A DNA stretch of 64,000 nucleotides. Origin: Branchiostoma floridae (Eukaryota; Chordata; Leptocardii; Amphioxiformes; Branchiostomatidae). The notes beneath the pieces are model-generated. The model made no database searches. It saw only the letters and a list, made by a program, of their open reading frames with translations, and was not told the DNA's origin. Both the position numbers and the translations under genes were made by a program. Location of the stretch: NCBI RefSeq assembly GCF_000003815.2, contig NC_049997.1:14048067-14112066 (forward strand). Direction: 5' to 3'. Positions 58,401 through 64,000 of the stretch are shown here, one piece after another. Each line of letters begins with the position of its first letter. Within the stretch, counting starts at the first letter, position 1.

Positions 58401-61400
58401 ATTTCTTAAACTAACAATTGCCTTTTGAAATTTTCTTCTTTAGCCAAGCAACTGATTGAGGAGATAATGGAAAGAGGCCTGGAGAAGGAGAGTGAAGAAG
58501 ATGAAGAAATCCCAGACCTGGTCTCCTACCTGCTGTCAGTGAAGCTCCGCCCTGAAGAGGTGCTGGCAAACATTGTTGATGTGTTAGGGGGCGCTGTTGA
58601 TACAGTAAGTCACATTACATTACATTAGGCCTAGGAAAAAATGTTGTGTTTCCTGTTTCCCTACTAGTACCTACCCTAAAAGACACTGCAAATCTACAAA
58701 AGCTCTAAATATTTCATGGAGGTATGAGGTCGCTGAACTCAAGTTCACTTTTTTTTAAATTTCTTGTTTTATTTCAGAATCTAATGATTGGGAATTTTGT
58801 TTCTGTTTGCTAATTCTGTCTTGTGTACATTTTTTCAAAGCTCTAAAATCTACAATTCTACTAAAGGTCTAAATATTTCATGGAGGTACATGTATGAGGT
58901 TGCTGAACTCTAGTTTACTTTTTTTGGTGAATTTCTTGTTTTAGTCTTTTTTAATTGTGAATTTCATTTCTTTTTGCTAAATTCTGTCTTGCATACATTT
59001 TCCTACTGACACACATGATCATGAGGCAACTGACATTCTTATAGCAGGTAATTGAAAACAGGCAATGAGATAACCTTTTCTGGACCTTTAACCTACCTTC
59101 CTGTCAGTGTCTCCAATGTGTCTAACAATGTGGAAACACAGAATCTGATGTGGTTCCAAAAACCTGACATGGCAAATGTGTCAAATATACATCATGCCTA
59201 TGTCGAATATACTACATTTTGTGTATCTCCGTATGTTGTACATGTGTATGTTTTGACATGTCTTATGACATGTCAGCCATAAACTTATGTTCGAATTTGA
59301 AGGTTTTGGAACAAAATTCATGCTTTATATGAATTATTTCAGACATCCAACACCATGGCTTTCACCATGCACACCTTGGCAAGGCACCCTGACATCCAGG
59401 AGAAACTGCATGATGAGGTGATGAGGGTTGCGCCTGATCATCAGGCACCCGTCACACAGGAGCAGGTGCACAAGATGCCTTACCTCAGGGGTGTCATCAA
59501 GGAGGTTCTACGGTGTGTACTGTGGACCTTGAAATTATGACTGAATATGTTTTCCCAATGCATTAGTACTGCACTACAGATTTGTTTCAACCGTGGACTT
59601 AAAGCATTGTGAAAGACTCCTTCTCAATCCTACTATGTTCTGTAAAAAACTAGACTAAAGTATGATTGCCAAAATGCGGTTTACCAGTTACCCGAAAATA
59701 GATCATCATATACATGTACATCTATTTGAGAACTATCTATTTGTTAAAAAGTGGTGTTGAATCGTCGAGTGGTTATTCTAGCGGACATAAGATTGAATTT
59801 GAAAAATAGTGGGTTCAATTCCTAGCATTCCAGGCTAGATGTTGTGTCGTTGGGAAAGTACTTATTATCAATACCAGGACACACTCCTCTATATTGGCAG
59901 TGGAAAGAGAGGGATGGACACAGTGGAGAACAACCCACTGCCCCTATGGCCTCATATAGTCTATTGGACTACATTTACTTTGTTTCCTATGACAGATTGT
60001 ACCCAGTGGCCTATGTCTTCAGTAGAGTCCTGAACCATGACGCTGTGGTGCATGGGTATAAAATTCCCGCTGGAACAAATCTAGTGGTAAGATGTGCCTC
60101 ATTCAACATTTGAGCAAAAGCATGCATGTATGTATACTATGTATAAAGAATATAAAGATAGAATCTAAGGAGGCTTCTTTTAGATGGTTTCTTACAAACC
60201 AGAATAAAAAGGGCCCAGAATACAGCTTTGTCACTGTTTGTGGTACACCACATTCAAACTTAATGTTGTTTCTTAGTTTTTGAAACCAAGTCAGTCTACT
60301 GTGCCACATTACTACTGTACAAGATAGATATTTTCCAAGAAAATGGCGCAAAATTGTTGTGTTAATTTGTGATAATTTTTGTTTGATACTGTGCAATTCC
60401 CTGCAGGTTTGTCCATATGTGATGGGAAGGGATCCAAACAGCTATGACGACCCAGAAGAGTTTCGCCCTGAGAGATGGTACCGAGAGAACAGCAAGAGTG
60501 TCAAAGCCTTCTCCTGGCTTCCCTTCGGCTTTGGGGCACGAGGCTGTGTTGGTGGGTAAAATGTATCTTTTTGTGTGTTTCTAATTAGTAGTGGATGATG
60601 CACTTTAGTCTGTACATTTTTTTTATTCTAGGGCAGGCCTATAATGAAAGTAGTTGGTAATCCATCAAAATGTGTGCAACTCTGCTACATACCCAATTTC
60701 ATCCTCAAAAACTCCTGGGCCTAAAACATAATCACTTTATGCCAACGAAGGGTCTCTGTGGAATTTTGTAGCCAACAGCTGAAATTTAAGGTAGATGAAC
60801 GCAAGTCTAATTGTGACATTGATTTGTGTTCAGCCATTTTGAGTATAAGCATGAATATATACGATTTGATGCAATATTCGGTTTTCTAATGGAAGATGCT
60901 ATTTTCCACAGGCCGCCGTATTGCAGAGACAGAGATGCACCTGGTTCTCATAAGGGTTGGTATTTTTTTGGCAATGCCTCAGGGGCAAAGTCACAACCTC
61001 ACTCAGTGTGTGTGTTAGTCAGGTGCAAAGCCTGCTATATAGTATTGGCCTCAGTTTGAAATTCTGTCACCATTGCCAGAAATGATTCCCTGGGCAATTC
61101 AAATTTTTGGTTACACCTCAGGAGAGTGGTCCAGACATAAGAGCATTGGGCATAAAAAAGGGCTGTTTTAAGTACCATCACAGCCGTTTATTTACCAATC
61201 TGTATGTTTTTGATAACATTTTATTGTACAAAATTCCAACCTTGTATCCATAGTGAGTACTACATTGCTTTCGTCGCTCAAATTTACATTTCCTTCAACA
61301 ATGTAGATATTATTGCATCATACCTGGTATTGGTTTTTTGGACGGACACTGAGTCTCTGATGTTGAACTTTTACAATGTCACCAGTTTTACAAGTATTCT

Positions 61401-62045
61401 GAAAAATCAATACTTTGAATAGTAAGTTGTGAAATATACAAGTCAAGTACATCATTACAGGGCTCGAAATACCACCTGCATATGCAGGTTAGTGCAGGCA
61501 AAATTGGACCTGTGCAGGTATTTCTGATGCCTACCTGCACCTAACCTGCACCGGTCCATCTACTGGGTTTTATACATAAATGTCCTATGGCGTCAGTGAA
61601 GGTGGATTGTTCTTAGCTGCATTAGCTGTTACCACCTATAAAGTATAAAAGAAAAAAAAAATAGCAATGATTCCTGAACAATTTTAGTATGATCCATACT
61701 TCCTAAATTCAAAGTGGTGCAGGTAAAATTTGTCAGGTGCAAGTAATTTTTGCAGGTATGCAGAAAAAGTATTTCGAGCCCTGAATCATGTATATGTAAT
61801 GTTATGTTATATAATATAATATACAAGTTAGTGTAGTCCCTATACAGAACAGATTCAATCTTCAAATTGATAATATAGTTACTGTACATTATATTTCCTC
61901 ATCCCCTCACATCTTTTTATTTTAATTCCAGATTTGCCAGAACTTTCTGCTGGAGCAGGAGAAGGATGAAGAACTTGTTGGGAGGATCAGACTGGTCCTG
62001 ATCCCTGACAAATCAGTGGACCTCAAACTCATTGATCGCAACTAA
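55410..62045 (+). CDS. Mitochondrial-type cytochrome P450 (CYP11/24/27 clan)
   Basis: Ten exons: 55410-55658, 56029-56216, 56898-57088, 57569-57772, 58444-58604, 59343-59512, 59996-60086, 60407-60551, 60912-60955, 61932-62045 (TAA), giving 518 residues. The N-terminus MSLRLAKFVSSPVYSVSG is rich in Ser/Arg/Lys with no acidic residue, as in a mitochondrial presequence, and there is no ER anchor. It is followed by the proline hinge IPGPKGLPLVGT. The I-helix LGGAVDT|TSNTMAFTMHTLA matches the oxygen-binding A/G-G-x-D/E-T-T/S. The K-helix ExxR is KEVLR|LYP and the PERF-like motif is FRPERWYR. The heme loop is FGFGARGCVGRRIAETEMH with Cys465 as the iron ligand. The GRRIAE tail after the cysteine is typical of mitochondrial P450s that take electrons from adrenodoxin. 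Sterol, bile-acid or vitamin-D-like substrates are inferred from the clan only. A candidate AATAAA lies at 62312-62317. Confidence 0.9.
56244..56426. mobile_element. CTGTAAATGCA-family MITE, degenerate copy
   Basis: Ends CTGTAAATGCA and its complement (ATGCATTTACT); in P450 intron 2. Confidence 0.6.
56800..56885 (-). repeat. Dispersed GGTCCAGGTCC repeat
   Basis: GGACCTGGACCTGATCC, reverse orientation relative to 4556-4800, ending just before P450 exon 3. Confidence 0.55.
57105..57380 (+). repeat. Dispersed repeat 'CTGTATCTATATAGCCGG', copy 3
   Basis: Begins GCATCTGTATCTATATAGCC directly after P450 exon 3; shares GATCGACCCGTCACACCTAA and AAAGATGCCCCTGCTG with 27377-27620. Confidence 0.6.
57821..57985. 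mobile_element. CTGTAAATGCA-family MITE, copy in P450 intron 4
   Basis: Starts CTGTAAATGCAGAAATGTTC about 50 bp after the exon donor, in reverse orientation to the copies at 22924 and 24961. Confidence 0.65.
61458..61783. mobile_element. hAT-like MITE with CAGGGCTCGAAATAC ends
   Basis: Perfect 15-bp terminal inverted repeats, 326 bp long, in P450 intron 9. Flanks share ATCAT, a degraded 8-bp target duplication at best. Interior has repeated CCTGCA/TGCAGG. Confidence 0.75.
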
Positions 62046-62944
62046 TGTTAGGTACATTACATACTGCTAGAATACATTAGGAAGTCTTGAACACATTTAT
62101 ATCACTGTTTGTTTGATTCAGGCCATGTTTATTCAATTAAATGGATGACATCTGTGTGCACATCAAATTTTGGCCGGTCGCCGGTACCAAAAAAAGTTTT
62201 TAATCATAGTGTAAATTGCACAAGGCTGCAAAAAAGTAAATGTATGTATACTATTATAATAATATCATTAGAAATACCAGAAAACATTTTGAAATTCGTA
62301 ATAAATGATAGAATAAAATGTATTTTTTTCAATGAGGGAAGCATTGCATGAATATTGTATGTCAGGTCTTCAGTCAGTTCCTAATCAACACTTCATTTAT
62401 ATATGTACAAAGTTGGTAAACCATACATATACATAGTATATGTATATATATACACAGCACTCTTTTATGATTCTTGAACAATAGGGTTTGTGATCCTGCG
62501 GATATCAAAATGATCATCAAATCATATATATACAGTACAATACAGTACTTAAACTTTACCTATTGTTCGACATCTGACATGCTTATCTCTGCATATCCAT
62601 GTGGTAGCAGACCAAGAAACTGTAAATTACAAGCCTAAACCAAGGTTTAAGTGAAGACTACCAGATATATGTATTTAGTTACAATCTTATAGTAAACAAT
62701 TTGATAGTGCATGATTAAAAAACTGTGAGTGCTGCAAAACCATCAGTGATCGAAGTCGGAAAGTAGACGCATAATTATTTTAAAACATCCCGGGTGAAGA
62801 AAGATTTTCATATACAATTGCTATCTTACATGTATGTTAGAAACAAGAGATTAGCAAATCAGTTGGTAGATTATCCTAATGAAGGTGTGTTTTGACAGCC
62901 AGATAGTTGGGAATATTGGGCAAGAGTAAACAGATAAGCAGATA
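62046..62944. other. Intergenic region between P450 and membrane protein gene
   Basis: The two genes converge here. Holds a partial GGATGACATCC MITE (62119-62225), candidate AATAAA signals at 62300-62305 and 62312-62317, and an AT-rich TATATA stretch near 62420-62460. No gene recognised. Confidence 0.6.
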
Positions 62945-64000
62945 TCACAGTGGACACGTTCTACCGTTAAACTGAATCAACCAGGGAGTGTACACCCCCG
63001 CAAGAAGAGCGACTCCGACCGAAACGGAGTACAGGAATATCTCGCAGCTTCCTTGCCTATGACCTGACTTGATACACCGTGGGATCATGTTCAACCCAAA
63101 CAGTAGCCCAAATGTTACACAGATTGCGAGAAGAAGCGTTAAACTGGCAAAATATGTCAAAGCAAATCGTTCATCCTCGATATTCGTATTGGGGGTGTCA
63201 CTAAACTTGTTTAGATTGCCAAGGAGTTGCCACAGAATCACGCCTATCGTCGCTAAAGCCGTCCTATACAGCTCCTTTTCAGTATTCACAATGCTGACCA
63301 CATTTTCCTTCATAGCTTCAATTATCACGTCCCATGTTTCGCTATTATCTTCTATATCTACACGCCTGGCAGTGACACGAATGTCCTCCACTTGTGCTTT
63401 TCTAGATTCGCTAACAAAGATTTCATGCGCTTCATGCAACTTTTTAACTCCTATTGCGACGAAAAAGAATGGAGTCATGATAGTGACGGCAAGCGATAAC
63501 AGCTGAGTCATATGATCGTTCCATTCCATAAGAGTTAGTTTCTGTGAAGAGACATAAATGTTCACAAACGAGAAACCGACCGTTGCTCCTACAAACATTG
63601 TCAATTTTATGAAAAATTGAAGCTCTTTGCCGATGCCTGAATAACGCGACCAACTCTTCTCTTTGATTCTATTAGAGACTTCGTTGAGAATGTGGTCGAG
63701 TTGGTCATTGCTGCTAATGGTGTTAGCTAGCTGCTTGGTGTCAGAGGCTAAGGACACTAAAGCGTTGGTCAAATCCATAACATACGAACAGCAGAAGAAC
63801 GATGGCACGTAGATTATAGCATAGAATGCCAGTGTAACAAATGAGCACACGTAGTGAGGTACCTCGTACTCGTGATGAGAGAAGTACTTTATCGTCCACC
63901 GTAAGGCAAAGAGCTGTTCGCAGGAGGCACATTTCAGACTAGCGTTTAACAAGACGGCGCTGGCCCATAGAATTACATACAGGGCCAATAAATACCGTTT
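62945..64000 (-). CDS. Multi-pass membrane protein, unrecognised (5' end cut by window edge)
   Basis: Uninterrupted ORF of at least 351 residues ending in TGA at 62945-62947. It is still open at base 64000, and no ATG start is visible, so it is partial. About seven hydrophobic segments are visible: LYVILWASAVLLNAS; FVTLAFYAIIYVPSFFCCSY; FFIKLTMFVGATVGFSFVNI; LLSLAVTIMTPFFFVAIGV; ALATIGVILWQLLG; LTYFASLTLLLAICVTFGLL; and FLYSVSVGVALLAGVYTPWL. A long charged loop lies between the fourth and fifth. There is no DRY or NPxxY, so it is not a standard rhodopsin-class receptor. The topology and the C-terminal YTPWLIQF are faintly like insect-type gustatory-receptor-like proteins, but this is weak. 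It may be a single-exon gene or one large exon. Confidence 0.6.
   Translation of the reverse strand, partial: KRYLLALYVILWASAVLLNASLKCASCEQLFALRWTIKYFSHHEYEVPHYVCSFVTLAFYAIIYVPSFFCCSYVMDLTNALVSLASDTKQLANTISSNDQLDHILNEVSNRIKEKSWSRYSGIGKELQFFIKLTMFVGATVGFSFVNIYVSSQKLTLMEWNDHMTQLLSLAVTIMTPFFFVAIGVKKLHEAHEIFVSESRKAQVEDIRVTARRVDIEDNSETWDVIIEAMKENVVSIVNTEKELYRTALATIGVILWQLLGNLNKFSDTPNTNIEDERFALTYFASLTLLLAICVTFGLLFGLNMIPRCIKSGHRQGSCEIFLYSVSVGVALLAGVYTPWLIQFNGRTCPL

Noticed and set aside
63069..63506. 145-residue plus-strand ORF
   Set aside because: Antisense shadow of the membrane-protein ORF, which has coherent hydrophobic segments on the minus strand.

Overview
The window is genomic DNA of a cephalochordate, most probably amphioxus (Branchiostoma), taken from a draft assembly with 100-N gaps at 2250-2349, 19128-19227 and 52297-52396. 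The evidence is: short coding exons of 34-250 bp with clean GT-AG borders and continuous phase; introns of 0.3-5 kb packed with MITEs, foldback elements and tRNA-derived SINEs; a chordate-type mitochondrial P450; and an acetylserotonin-methyltransferase-like gene. The genus call rests on recalled familiarity with these repeats, not on a search.

Layout. (1) About 512-46319, minus strand: one very large secreted-protein gene, read through 45 exons with continuous phase and no stop (about 2,240 residues), open at the left edge. It has a signal peptide and a vitellogenin_N / large-lipid-transfer-protein (LLTP) head. Next come a short beta segment, a helical middle and an embedded M23/LECT2-like metallopeptidase-fold domain. 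After that come a polybasic furin-type site, SAP-like helical motifs and at least five copies of a cysteine-rich repeat module. (2) 46320-49744: head-to-head intergenic region with repeats and one possible short secreted ORF. (3) 49745-54427, plus strand: seven-exon ASMT/HIOMT-like SAM-dependent O-methyltransferase (349 aa); intron 1 holds a partial duplicate of exon 2. (4) 55410-62045, plus strand: ten-exon mitochondrial-type cytochrome P450 (518 aa) with a perfect DR4 nuclear-receptor half-site pair about 216 bp upstream of its ATG. (5) 62945-64000, minus strand: uninterrupted ORF for a multi-pass membrane protein of unknown family, cut by the right edge.

The genes do not form an operon. 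The P450 and methyltransferase are tandem, same-strand, small-molecule-modifying enzymes, and the LLTP-like gene is divergent from them; no shared pathway can be read from the sequence. The strongest candidate for something undescribed is the LLTP-like protein, because of its unusual combination of a vitellogenin-type lipid-transfer head, a zinc-ligand-defective LECT2-like domain, predicted proprotein cleavage sites and a tandemly repeated cysteine module. All exon models are hand-derived from splice signals, phase and residue patterns and have not been checked against transcripts.
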